A stretch of 64,000 nt of DNA from Brucella sp. 21LCYQ03. Lineage in GTDB: Bacteria; Pseudomonadota; Alphaproteobacteria; Rhizobiales; Rhizobiaceae. Location: positions 1 through 64,000 of the forward strand of contig NZ_JAMJWE010000010.1 of assembly GCF_023554105.1 (NCBI RefSeq). Reading direction: 5' to 3'. The notes beneath the pieces are model-generated. The model was not told where the DNA came from. It made no database searches and saw only the letters and a list, made by a program, of their open reading frames with translations. A program made the position numbers and the translations under genes. Of the stretch, positions 55,040 through 63,500 are shown in pieces (position 1 is the stretch's first letter; every line of letters begins with the position of its first letter).

Positions 55040-58000
55040 ATGTCAGGATCATACCCATTCATTGATATAGTCGCGCTAGACAATATCAGCGAAGGCTTTG
55101 CCCGAGGCGATGCTCAGCTTGTGCTGACGCGCGACCTATCAACCGTCCTTTGGATCAATGGCTCCGGTGCCAAACTCTTCGGCTTTAAACACATCCAAGA
55201 CATTATTGGCGGCCAACTCGAATTGCCCATTGCAACGCGCCGCCAGATCGCGGGTGCCAGCAGTGAAACGGCGGGCGTGCCACGCATCGTCACTGTGCGC
55301 CTCAATTCCGGGCTTCGTTCAGAAATTATACGTCTACACGTTTCGCATCTAACAATGCCGGACGGCATTGAGGCATTATTACTTGCATCAGAACAAGAAG
55401 GCTCTACGCCAGATGCCATTATTGCCGGTCTCAGCGATGATACGACACACGTGGCACTCATAGACGATAAGGCTCAGTTGATTGCTACAAGCGAGCACTT
55501 CGCAGCGCTCGATATTTCCGTTTCAACACTTGAAGACCTAGTCATCGAAACGCGCGATGCGTCCGAGCGGATCGTGAAGCGCCGCATTCGTTCTGGAAAA
55601 AACTCAGTCCCCGGCGCAATTGCCAAGCTCACCGATAATCCTGTCATGCACCTCATCTGCATCGTTGGTGAAACGACAACCGTAATCAAAACGGATACGC
55701 CCGCAATAGCCGTGATCGTTGAAGATGAGAAAGAGGCTGAAAAACCCACCGCGCCGAAGAGCTTTGTTTTTGACGCTAAGGGATCGCCTGCTCGCTTCAT
55801 CTGGAAAGTTGATGCAGAAGGCACATTTACCGAAGTCTCGCCGGAACTGGGCAATATAATCGGACCGAACGCAGCAGATGTTGTTGGTCGACGCTTTGCA
55901 GAAGTGGCGAATGTTTTCGGCTTCGACACCGATGGCAGCATCAGCGCACTCTTAAAACAGCGTGATACATGGTCCGGCAAAAAGCTGCTTTGGCCGGTTG
56001 AAGGCACGAGCTTGCGCGTGCCGGTGGAACTCGCAGCATTGCCCGTCTACTCACGTGATCGCGAATTTATCGGCTTCCGCGGCTTTGGCCTTGTTCGTCC
56101 GGAAGATGCAGAACAAGACCCCGAAACGATTGGTACAGTCCTCGCAGGCGGAACGCCGGTAAAGCGAGACGTGGCACCAACTATTCAGGAAATGCTTAGT
56201 GCCGAAGATGAAGACGATATTCTGGCTCTTTCAGAAGAAATCGCCAATGATGATCGACCTAAAGCAAAGCACAACCAATCAGAAACCCCAACGCTTCCGT
56301 TCGAGCTAACACCCAATCCCGGCCGTCGCGAGTCTGACAAGGTCATTGAATTGCTCAATGCGGCGGCGCGCGGCAAACTGGAAGCAGATCAGGCAAAGCA
56401 GCAAAAAGGTAAAGAACAGCGCCCGGAGGGTGGCTTGACCACGACGGAGCGCAATGCATTTCGTGAAATTGCGGATCGACTGCGCAAGCAAGGATTGGCG
56501 AATTCGCGTCAGGACAAAGATGCTTTGCCGGACGACGTTGCACATACGCAACCCGCAGCAGAGCGCGTTGCGCCTATAGCGCTTGTATCGGAAAACACAT
56601 CCGTTGCGGACGAGACATCGGCGCCTGCAATACCTGCGAAACAGCAGCTTGCTGACGAAACCGCACTACTCGCCAATCTTCCTATCCCTGTTATCATTCA
56701 TTCAGGCGATATAATCTATTACGTTAATCAGTCACTTTTAGACCTGACTGGCTATGCAGCGCTGACAGAAATTCAACAGGCTGGCGGCATCTCGATCCTA
56801 TTCAACAGTGACCGAAATGACGACGAAAAAGCCGATGGCATGGTCCTACGCCGTGCTGATGGAAGTGAAGAGCCTGTAGAGGCACATCTGAACGCCATTA
56901 ACTGGCGAGATGGCCGCGCTTTGATGCTCAGCCTCATGCCTATGGCGAGTGCTCAAACTGTTAGCGTTACTGAGAATGTGGATCAGCGAGCACTTCAAGG
57001 GCACATAGAAGAGCTCAAAACCATTCTTGATACGGCCACAGATGGCGTCGTGCTCATCGACACGAACGGGCGCATGCGGTCCATGAACCATTCCGCAGCA
57101 GCTTTGTTTGGCTATGATCAGGCTGATACCGAAGGCAAATTCTTCTCTATGCTCTTTGCCATCGAAAGCCAGCGCGCAGCGATGGACTATCTGCATAGCC
57201 TGTCCGACAATGGTGTTCTCAGCGTGCTCAATGATGGGCGTGAAGTCATTGGCCGCGAAGCACAAGGCGGCTTCATTCCGCTATTTATGACGATGGGAAA
57301 GCTCCCTCATACAAGCGGCTTCTGCGCTGTTCTGCGCGACATAACGCAGTGGAAGCGCACCGAAGAAGAGCTAACAAATGCCCGTAAGGAAGCGGAGCGT
57401 GCATCCAATCAGAAAACCGAATTTCTTGCCCGTATCAGCCATGAAATCCGTACACCGCTGAATGCGATCATCGGGTTTTCCGAGCTGATGTCTGACGAAA
57501 AATTCGGCCCGATTGGCAATGAGCGCTATCGTGATTATCTGCGCGACATCAACCGTTCTGGCAATCACGTTCTGGCCTTGGTCAATGATCTGCTCGATAT
57601 CTCGAAGATCGAAGCAGGCGGCGTCGACATGCAATTCGAAGCGGTTTCACTCAACGATGCAATTGGCGAAGCAATTGCGTTGATGCAACCGCAAGCCAAT
57701 CGTGAACGCGTGATTATCCGTTCCAGCTTCCAGTCGAACCTGCCCGATATCGTTGCCGATGCACGTTCGATTAAGCAAGTCGCGCTCAACCTGCTTTCCA
57801 ATGCCGTGCGCTTCACTGCAACAGGCGGGCAAGTGATCGTTTCAACCAATTACGAACTGAACGGCGATGTCGTGATGCGTGTTCGTGATACTGGTGTTGG
57901 CATGACCAAGGCTGAAATTGAGCAAGCGCTTAAGCCGTTCCGTCAGGTTAATACCATGCAACGCCGTCAGACTGAGAGCGCGAAAGACTGGCGCAATGAA

Positions 58001-58135
58001 GGTACGGGGCTTGGACTTCCACTGACCAAAGCGATGGTTGAAGCCAATCGCGCTCAGTTTACAATCGACTCTACTCCCGGTCAGGGAACTGTCGTGGAAA
58101 TCGTTTTCCCTCCGACACGCGTTCTGGCGGACTGA
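55040..58135 (+). CDS. pdhS: PdhS-type cell-cycle sensor histidine kinase
   Basis: This 1031-aa cytoplasmic kinase resembles Brucella PdhS, an essential, old-pole-localised partner of DivK that controls the CtrA pathway. A long N-terminal part (1 to ~530) includes PAS-like segments and an acidic, charged linker (AEDEDDILALSEEIA...). Two PAS regions follow (about 535-640 and 655-770, with TDGVVLIDTNGRMRSMNHSAAALFG). The HisKA site is H801 (ARISHEIRTPLNAIIGFSELM). The ATPase domain has NLLSNAVRF, DTGVGM and GTGLGLPLTKAMVE. No membrane helix is visible. AAGGA precedes the ATG. It forms a single-gene unit with its own terminator and is flanked by two CtrA-type boxes. Confidence 0.9.
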   Translation: MSGSYPFIDIVALDNISEGFARGDAQLVLTRDLSTVLWINGSGAKLFGFKHIQDIIGGQLELPIATRRQIAGASSETAGVPRIVTVRLNSGLRSEIIRLHVSHLTMPDGIEALLLASEQEGSTPDAIIAGLSDDTTHVALIDDKAQLIATSEHFAALDISVSTLEDLVIETRDASERIVKRRIRSGKNSVPGAIAKLTDNPVMHLICIVGETTTVIKTDTPAIAVIVEDEKEAEKPTAPKSFVFDAKGSPARFIWKVDAEGTFTEVSPELGNIIGPNAADVVGRRFAEVANVFGFDTDGSISALLKQRDTWSGKKLLWPVEGTSLRVPVELAALPVYSRDREFIGFRGFGLVRPEDAEQDPETIGTVLAGGTPVKRDVAPTIQEMLSAEDEDDILALSEEIANDDRPKAKHNQSETPTLPFELTPNPGRRESDKVIELLNAAARGKLEADQAKQQKGKEQRPEGGLTTTERNAFREIADRLRKQGLANSRQDKDALPDDVAHTQPAAERVAPIALVSENTSVADETSAPAIPAKQQLADETALLANLPIPVIIHSGDIIYYVNQSLLDLTGYAALTEIQQAGGISILFNSDRNDDEKADGMVLRRADGSEEPVEAHLNAINWRDGRALMLSLMPMASAQTVSVTENVDQRALQGHIEELKTILDTATDGVVLIDTNGRMRSMNHSAAALFGYDQADTEGKFFSMLFAIESQRAAMDYLHSLSDNGVLSVLNDGREVIGREAQGGFIPLFMTMGKLPHTSGFCAVLRDITQWKRTEEELTNARKEAERASNQKTEFLARISHEIRTPLNAIIGFSELMSDEKFGPIGNERYRDYLRDINRSGNHVLALVNDLLDISKIEAGGVDMQFEAVSLNDAIGEAIALMQPQANRERVIIRSSFQSNLPDIVADARSIKQVALNLLSNAVRFTATGGQVIVSTNYELNGDVVMRVRDTGVGMTKAEIEQALKPFRQVNTMQRRQTESAKDWRNEGTGLGLPLTKAMVEANRAQFTIDSTPGQGTVVEIVFPPTRVLAD

Positions 58136-58148
58136 TCCTAAAAAGTTT

Positions 58149-58174
58149 AAAGCCCTCTCTTTGGAGGGCTTTTT
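58149..58174 (+). terminator. Intrinsic terminator of pdhS
   Basis: AAAGCCCTC at 58149-58157 pairs with GAGGGCTTT at 58164-58172 and is followed by more T residues, 14 bases after the stop. Confidence 0.92.
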
Positions 58175-58189
58175 CGATTAGCCAAAAAA

Positions 58190-58211
58190 AACGCCGGTAA
58201 AAACCGGCGTT
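58190..58211 (-). terminator. Minus-strand terminator without an annotated gene
   Basis: AACGCCGGT at 58190-58198 pairs perfectly with ACCGGCGTT at 58203-58211. The T-run that makes it a terminator is on the minus strand (an A-run at 58184-58190 on the plus strand). No protein gene lies on that strand for at least 2 kb upstream, so a short non-coding transcript may end here. Confidence 0.7.
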
Positions 58212-58310
58212 GGAGAATCTCAGAGACAAAGAGACACAGAAGCAGACATGGGCGAAGCTGAGGTAGCTCGATCATAGCTCAGTGTTGCGCTCTTTATCCC
58301 GCCAAACCCG

Positions 58311-58325
58311 TTAATAGGGCGTTAA
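58311..58325. promoter_or_regulatory. CtrA-type box between pdhS and asmA-like gene
   Basis: TTAA-TAGGGCG-TTAA matches TTAA-N7-TTAA exactly. It lies 160 bases upstream of the asmA-like start and about 100 bases upstream (minus strand) of the orphan terminator. The region 58212-58484 otherwise holds no credible protein gene. Confidence 0.45.
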
Positions 58326-58484
58326 ATATGGGTGCTTGGATTCAGACATTAGAAACTCGCGTAAAATCAGGGTTAATTTCTTAGAAACAATTGTTTAACC
58401 ATAGGCAGGAATCAGCATAGGCGGCTTTGCTTTGCCACAGTGCTGAGTTAGATTACGAAATATGTCTCACTGATAGGATGGTTG

Positions 58485-60422
58485 ATGCGCTGGCCCCGAT
58501 TTATGCGCCTTATTATTGCGGTCATCATTCTTGGTGCAGCAGCGGTGGCCACCCTGCTCGCGGTTATACCGTTTATTGTCTCGACCGATGCGATCCGTAT
58601 TCGCGTTGCGCAAGAAATCAGTGCATGGACCGGCTATAGCGTTGAACTGCGTGAAGCACCGCGTTTGCGGGTGTTTCCAGTTTTACGTGCGTCGCTTGAT
58701 GGAGTGACGCTCAGCAAACTGTCCGATCAGGGTGCAAAGCCCTTTATGAGCGCCAACCGCATTGAAATCGAGCTTTCTCCGCTTGATGCCATCATGGGGC
58801 GGCTGTCATTTTCTGAAACGCAAATTGTCCGGCCACATTTTAATATCGGTGGCCCGGTTGATAATTTTGCGGAACTTCTGGATGCGATTGCAAGTTCGAA
58901 TGGCCGACTTGGCACCGCAATCCGCGCGCAGCGCGCCTTGCAGCAGAACGGTGCCAATGACAAAACTCTTGCGGCACAGCAAGCGTCTCAGCCTTTTGGT
59001 CGCGTTGTTCTTCGCGATGGAACGATCTCGTTCAATGATCCAGATTCGCAGGAAGAGCCGAAAGACGATCAGCAGATCACCAAGCTGAATGCCACACTTG
59101 AATGGCCGCGTACTTCAAGCGCTGCAACGCTTCGTGGCAGTGCGCTCTGGCGCGGTGAAAACACGCAATTCAGCCTGACGGCAGCTCAAGCCTTGCCGCT
59201 TCTTGCAGGTGGTATCTCTGATGTAACGGCGAGTTTCACATCAACGCCTCTCAACATCACATTTGAGGGCAAAGCCAACATTTCCAATGATCGTTTCTTT
59301 GAAGGCGCGTTGAGCGCTAAAACGCCTTCATTGAGCAATTCTCTGCGCTGGCTGGCGCTGCCACCTGTGGCTGGCAGTACCGAAATTGGAGCCTTTTCTC
59401 TTGATTCCACAATCACATCGACCCCGCGCCGTCTGAAATTCGACAATGTCGAAATGACAACCGACGAGAGTCCGGCAAAAGGTGTGATTGAAGTTGGTTT
59501 TGAGCAGGATACGCCTGCAATTGCCGGAACGCTGGCTTTTGAAAAGCTCAATCTGCGACGTCTTTTTTCGATCTTTGTGCCACTGCCTGAAAACCAGCCA
59601 CGTTCGCCAAGCGATCGCGATCTGAACGAACGCGACATCATCAATACAAGCTTCATCAACCGGTCAGAGCTCGACCTACGCCTTTCCGCACAAACGGCCA
59701 CCGCAGGACCGGTCACCATGACTGGCGTGGCAGCAGCTGTGCAGATCAGAGGCGGTCGGGCAATGTTCGACATTGGTGATGCCAAAGCTTTTAATGGCAT
59801 TCTTCAGGCCAACCTTCAGATTGTGCGTGATCTCAAAACAGCAACCGGTGAATTACGCTTCAACGCTTCTGATATTGATAGTTCACAGCTCTTTGCGGCG
59901 CTCGGTTTCGACAAACCGTTTGTCAATGGCAAAGGCAATGTCTCGCTATTCATGAAAGCTCCTGCAAATCGTTGGTCAGGCTTGCTGAATAATGCGCAGG
60001 GCAATGTCTCAGTGCAATTGAACAACGGCCAAATGCAAGGCTTCTCAGTTCAGGATTTTCTGACGAAAGCCGAAAGTCAGGGCTTTTTCGCGCTTGAGCG
60101 ACAGGAGAATGTATCCTTGGCTTTCAATCGCCTTGATATGAAAGCAAATCTTTCCGATGGCGTTGCATCATTGGAAAATGCAACGCTTGTCACATCGCAA
60201 GGCACGCTTAATCTTGCTGGTATTGTACCATTTGTAGATCGCAGTCTGGCACTTAGTGGCGAAGTAATCTTCCCCGATAGCCAACCTCAGCAGCAGGAAA
60301 ATACAGACGGTCAGCAGGCACAGCCCTCGCCAGTGAAGCCGCCACTGCATTTCTTCGTTGGTGGTTCATGGGATCGTCCCTTTATTTCGCCATCGACCAT
60401 GGGAAGCGGAACAGCGCAGTAA
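58485..60422 (+). CDS. AsmA family protein
   Basis: This 645-aa AsmA-like protein is anchored by one N-terminal helix (about residues 8-30, LIIAVIILGAAAVATLLAVI). A large periplasmic part is rich in beta structure and resembles lipid-bridging repeats. The AsmA N-terminal pattern VELREAPRLRVFPVLRASLDGVTLS is clear, and the C-terminal AsmA_2-like region (GKGNVSLFMKAPANRWSGLLNNAQGNVSVQLNNGQMQGF) closes the protein. Family members influence outer-membrane assembly and phospholipid transport. I use the ATG at 58485; a TTG one codon upstream is less likely. The stop codon lies in the loop of its own terminator. Confidence 0.88.
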   Translation: MRWPRFMRLIIAVIILGAAAVATLLAVIPFIVSTDAIRIRVAQEISAWTGYSVELREAPRLRVFPVLRASLDGVTLSKLSDQGAKPFMSANRIEIELSPLDAIMGRLSFSETQIVRPHFNIGGPVDNFAELLDAIASSNGRLGTAIRAQRALQQNGANDKTLAAQQASQPFGRVVLRDGTISFNDPDSQEEPKDDQQITKLNATLEWPRTSSAATLRGSALWRGENTQFSLTAAQALPLLAGGISDVTASFTSTPLNITFEGKANISNDRFFEGALSAKTPSLSNSLRWLALPPVAGSTEIGAFSLDSTITSTPRRLKFDNVEMTTDESPAKGVIEVGFEQDTPAIAGTLAFEKLNLRRLFSIFVPLPENQPRSPSDRDLNERDIINTSFINRSELDLRLSAQTATAGPVTMTGVAAAVQIRGGRAMFDIGDAKAFNGILQANLQIVRDLKTATGELRFNASDIDSSQLFAALGFDKPFVNGKGNVSLFMKAPANRWSGLLNNAQGNVSVQLNNGQMQGFSVQDFLTKAESQGFFALERQENVSLAFNRLDMKANLSDGVASLENATLVTSQGTLNLAGIVPFVDRSLALSGEVIFPDSQPQQQENTDGQQAQPSPVKPPLHFFVGGSWDRPFISPSTMGSGTAQ

Positions 60423-60441
60423 TCTGCGCTGTTCCTTTTTT
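60408..60441 (+). terminator. Intrinsic terminator overlapping asmA stop codon
   Basis: GGAACAGCGCAG at 60408-60419 pairs perfectly with CTGCGCTGTTCC at 60424-60435, followed by six T. The TAA stop forms part of the loop, so the 5' arm is coding. Confidence 0.92.
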
Positions 60442-60443
60442 GT

Positions 60444-61265
60444 TTAACCCATACGGAACGCTGCTTGTTCGTCACGACGGCGCTGCACTTCGCGGCGCTT
60501 GTTGACGACTGACGCGATGATCACGCCCGTCGTCACCACAGCGATCAAGATGGTGCAAACCGCGTTGATTTCCGGTGTCACACCAAGCCGCACTTGCGAA
60601 TAAATCTTCATCGGCAGCGTGGTTGCGCCCGGACCCGAAGTGAAGCTTGCAATCACAAGATCATCCAGCGAAAGGGTAAAGGCAAGCATCCAGCCGGAAA
60701 CAACCGCGGGCAGGATCACCGGAAGGGTGATCTTCATAAAAGTGGTGACAGGTGGCGCACCGAGATCCATTGCCGCCTCTTCCAGCGAGCGATCAAAGCT
60801 AACCAGACGCGACTGCACAACCACGGCCACAAAACACATCGAGAAGGTGATGTGTGCAAGAGTTACCGTCCAGAAACCACGGTCAAAATTCATCGCCACG
60901 AACAAAAGCAGCAGCGAAAGGCCAGTGATGACATCCGGCATAACCAGAGGTGCATAGACCATGCCGGAAAACAGGATACGTCCGCGAAATCGCGTGTATC
61001 GTGTCAGTGCCAAGGCTGCAAGCGTACCAAGCAGAGTTGCAACCGTGGCCGACAAAAGCCCGACGCGGATTGTCACCCATGCGGCATCCATCAGCGCTTG
61101 GTTGCGAAACAGTTCGCCATACCACTTGGTCGAGAACCCCGCCCAAACGGTCACGAGACGGGATTCGTTAAACGAATAAATGACCAGCAGAACAATCGGC
61201 AGATAGAGGAAAGCAAAGCCGAGCGCGACTGAGGCGATGTTAAAACGGGACCAGTTGTTCTGCAT
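60444..61265 (-). CDS. potI: Putrescine ABC transporter permease PotI
   Basis: This 273-aa inner-membrane permease of the spermidine/putrescine family has six helices. Features are IVLLVIYSFNESRLVTVWAGFSTKWYGELF near the N-terminus and the EAA loop EEAAMDLGAPPVTTFMKITLPVILPAV that contacts the ATPase. It is the last gene of potFGHI and begins one base after the potH stop. The C-terminus is basic (NKRREVQRRRDEQ). PotH and PotI are its heterodimeric partners in the channel. Confidence 0.93.
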   Translation of the reverse strand: MQNNWSRFNIASVALGFAFLYLPIVLLVIYSFNESRLVTVWAGFSTKWYGELFRNQALMDAAWVTIRVGLLSATVATLLGTLAALALTRYTRFRGRILFSGMVYAPLVMPDVITGLSLLLLFVAMNFDRGFWTVTLAHITFSMCFVAVVVQSRLVSFDRSLEEAAMDLGAPPVTTFMKITLPVILPAVVSGWMLAFTLSLDDLVIASFTSGPGATTLPMKIYSQVRLGVTPEINAVCTILIAVVTTGVIIASVVNKRREVQRRRDEQAAFRMG

Positions 61266-61266
61266 C

Positions 61267-62178
61267 TTATTTCCCCTTCTCCTGCTGGCGCGCCTGCACC
61301 TGCTGGAAGATCACAATTGGCACAATCAACAAGAGCAGCAGCACCACTGCCACCGCCGAAGAAACCGGCCAGTCGCGATTGGAGAAGAACTCACTCCAGA
61401 TTGTTTTACCGATCATCAATGTCTGCGATCCGCCCAAAAGATCAGGGATCACGAACTCGCCAACTGCTGGAATGAAAACGAGGAAGCAGCCCGCCACAAC
61501 ACCAGCAAGCGACAACGGGAAAGTGATTTTCCAAAATGCTGAGAACGCCGTACAGCCGAGATCTTGAGCGGCTTCGATCAGCGAATAATCCATTTTCTCA
61601 AGCGCCGAATAAATCGGCAAGATCATGAACGGCAGATAAGAATAAACGATACCAATGAAAATCGCCGTATCTGTGTTCAGGATATTAAGCGGCGTATCAA
61701 TGACATTCAGCCACATCAGGAACTGGTTGAGCAGGCCTTCTGGCTTCAAAATACCGATCCACGCATAAACGCGGATGAGGAATGACGTCCAGAACGGCAG
61801 AATAACCAGCATCAATAGCGTCGCGCGAAGGCTCTGCGGCGCACGCGCTATGCCATAGGCCATCGGATAGCCCACAAGCAGAGCCAGAAAAGTAGAGATT
61901 GCAGCAATTCGCAGGCTCGACAAATAGGCCTTGTAATAAAGCGGGTCGTCTACAAGCCAAAAATAATTGTCGAACGAGAACTGCTTTACCTTTTCCCAAG
62001 CGGCAGCAAACCCCTGCGTCACATCAACCGTTGGCTGATAGGGCGGAATGGCCATCGTGACTTCGGAGAGTGAAATCTTGAAGACGATAAAAAACGGAAC
62101 CAGAAAGAACAGCAGCAGCCAAAAATACGGCACTGCGATCACGAGGCGACTGGTTATGGAAGCAATCAGCTTTTGCAT
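61267..62178 (-). CDS. potH: Putrescine ABC transporter permease PotH
   Basis: This 303-aa permease has six helices and the PotB/PotH pattern. The first helix (VIAVPYFWLLLFFLVPFFIVFKISL) is followed by a periplasmic loop and LRIAAISTFLALLVGYPMAYGIAR. The EAA loop is EAAQDLGCTAFSAFWKITFPLSLAGVV, followed by IPAVGEFVIPDLLGG. It lies 13 bases after potG and one base before potI, in one operon. The complex imports putrescine at the inner membrane. Confidence 0.93.
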   Translation of the reverse strand: MQKLIASITSRLVIAVPYFWLLLFFLVPFFIVFKISLSEVTMAIPPYQPTVDVTQGFAAAWEKVKQFSFDNYFWLVDDPLYYKAYLSSLRIAAISTFLALLVGYPMAYGIARAPQSLRATLLMLVILPFWTSFLIRVYAWIGILKPEGLLNQFLMWLNVIDTPLNILNTDTAIFIGIVYSYLPFMILPIYSALEKMDYSLIEAAQDLGCTAFSAFWKITFPLSLAGVVAGCFLVFIPAVGEFVIPDLLGGSQTLMIGKTIWSEFFSNRDWPVSSAVAVVLLLLLIVPIVIFQQVQARQQEKGK

Positions 62179-62191
62179 GTGCCTCCCCTCC

Positions 62192-63337
62192 TTAAGCCGT
62201 CAGCACCAGACCGGCATCGGTGTCAAATGAAACCCATACACGCTCATCATAGGTTAGCGGGTTTTCCGTCTTACGCACGGCATTCAGACTTGCAGCCTTA
62301 ATGGTACGGCCATTTTCGAGGCGAACGTGGAAAACCGTCATATCGCCAAAATAGGCAATATCCCAAAGCTCGCCTTCAACTGCATTGACGGACGTCTCTT
62401 CCGGTTTCTCGCGGGTGATGCGCGTCTTTTCAGGACGCACCGCATACCAGACCTTTTGGCCAGCGCTCAGCTGCTCGCGAGTTTCGGTCTGAATATGAAA
62501 GCCGAATTTCTCAGTGGCGATTTCTGCCTCACCACTCGCGGCTTTGACCACTTCGCCTTCGATGATATTCACATTACCGATGAAGTCGGCCACGAACTTG
62601 GAGCCGGGCGCTTCATATACTTCTGCCGGTGTTGCCACCTGCATGATGCGGCCCTTGTCCATAACGGCAATACGATCGGACATAGTCATGGCTTCTTCCT
62701 GATCGTGGGTAACGACCATGAAAGTCAGGCCCAGCTTGACCTGCAAATCCATCAGTTCAAACTGAGTTTCTTCGCGCAACTTCTTATCGAGCGCGCCAAG
62801 CGGTTCATCGAGCAGCAACACTTTTGGACGTTTAGCAACGGCACGAGCCAAGGCTACACGCTGACGCTGACCGCCGGAAAGCTGATGCGGCTTGCGCTTG
62901 CCATATTGCTCAAGCTTCACGAGTTTCAGCATTTCAGCAACGCGCGCGTCGATTTCCGACTTCGCCATACCGTCCTGCTTGAGACCAAAAGCAATGTTCT
63001 TCTCAACCGTCATATGCGGGAACAGCGCATAGGACTGAAACATCATGTTCACCGGACGCTTATAAGGAGGAATACCGCGCATATCCTGACCATCCAGGGT
63101 GATGCGACCAGAGGTTGGCTCTTCAAAGCCCGCCAGCATACGCATCAGCGTGGTCTTACCGCAACCGGAAGCGCCCAAAAGCGAAAAGAACTCTCGATTA
63201 AAGACATTGAGCGACAGATTATCAACGGCAGTAAAATCGCCGAAAATCTTCGTTACATTCTCAAATGAAATATAAGGCTTCGCTGCCGGATCATTCCAAG
63301 GCGCGAATTTGCGGCGAAAACTGCCAAAAGATTCCAT
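62192..63337 (-). CDS. potG: Putrescine ABC transporter ATPase PotG
   Basis: This 381-aa ATPase energises putrescine uptake. Walker A is GASGCGKTTLMRM, the signature [19 protein letters not shown] and Walker B VLLLDEPLGALDKKLREE, which fits PotA/PotG. A C-terminal TOBE domain (about residues 290-375, WYAVRPEKTRITREKPE) follows. It belongs to the same operon as potF upstream, with a 163-base gap that contains a hairpin. Confidence 0.94.
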   Translation of the reverse strand: MESFGSFRRKFAPWNDPAAKPYISFENVTKIFGDFTAVDNLSLNVFNREFFSLLGASGCGKTTLMRMLAGFEEPTSGRITLDGQDMRGIPPYKRPVNMMFQSYALFPHMTVEKNIAFGLKQDGMAKSEIDARVAEMLKLVKLEQYGKRKPHQLSGGQRQRVALARAVAKRPKVLLLDEPLGALDKKLREETQFELMDLQVKLGLTFMVVTHDQEEAMTMSDRIAVMDKGRIMQVATPAEVYEAPGSKFVADFIGNVNIIEGEVVKAASGEAEIATEKFGFHIQTETREQLSAGQKVWYAVRPEKTRITREKPEETSVNAVEGELWDIAYFGDMTVFHVRLENGRTIKAASLNAVRKTENPLTYDERVWVSFDTDAGLVLTA

Positions 63338-63412
63338 TCCGTTCCCCTATCGCTCTATCAGGAACCTGACATTCACAGGCAGAGCCTGCCATTAAGGTAT
63401 ATTTTAAGACGT

Positions 63413-63447
63413 AGAGCGGCCCTCCTGTATGAACAGTGAGCCGCTCT
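63413..63447 (-). other. Stem-loop between potF and potG
   Basis: AGAGCGGC at 63413-63420 pairs perfectly with GCCGCTCT at 63440-63447 across a 19-base loop. A smaller hairpin, CAGGC-AGA-GCCTG, lies at 63376-63388. No T-run follows. It probably stabilises the potF part of the message relative to the permease genes. Confidence 0.6.
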
Positions 63448-63500
63448 CAATTTCAACGCTTAACGCGCCTCAGCAAGTAAGCTGTCTTACGATTTAACTA

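Noticed and set aside
62327-63268. 313-codon plus-strand frame opposite potG
   Set aside because: Antisense shadow of the ATPase gene; no family motif and no ribosome site.
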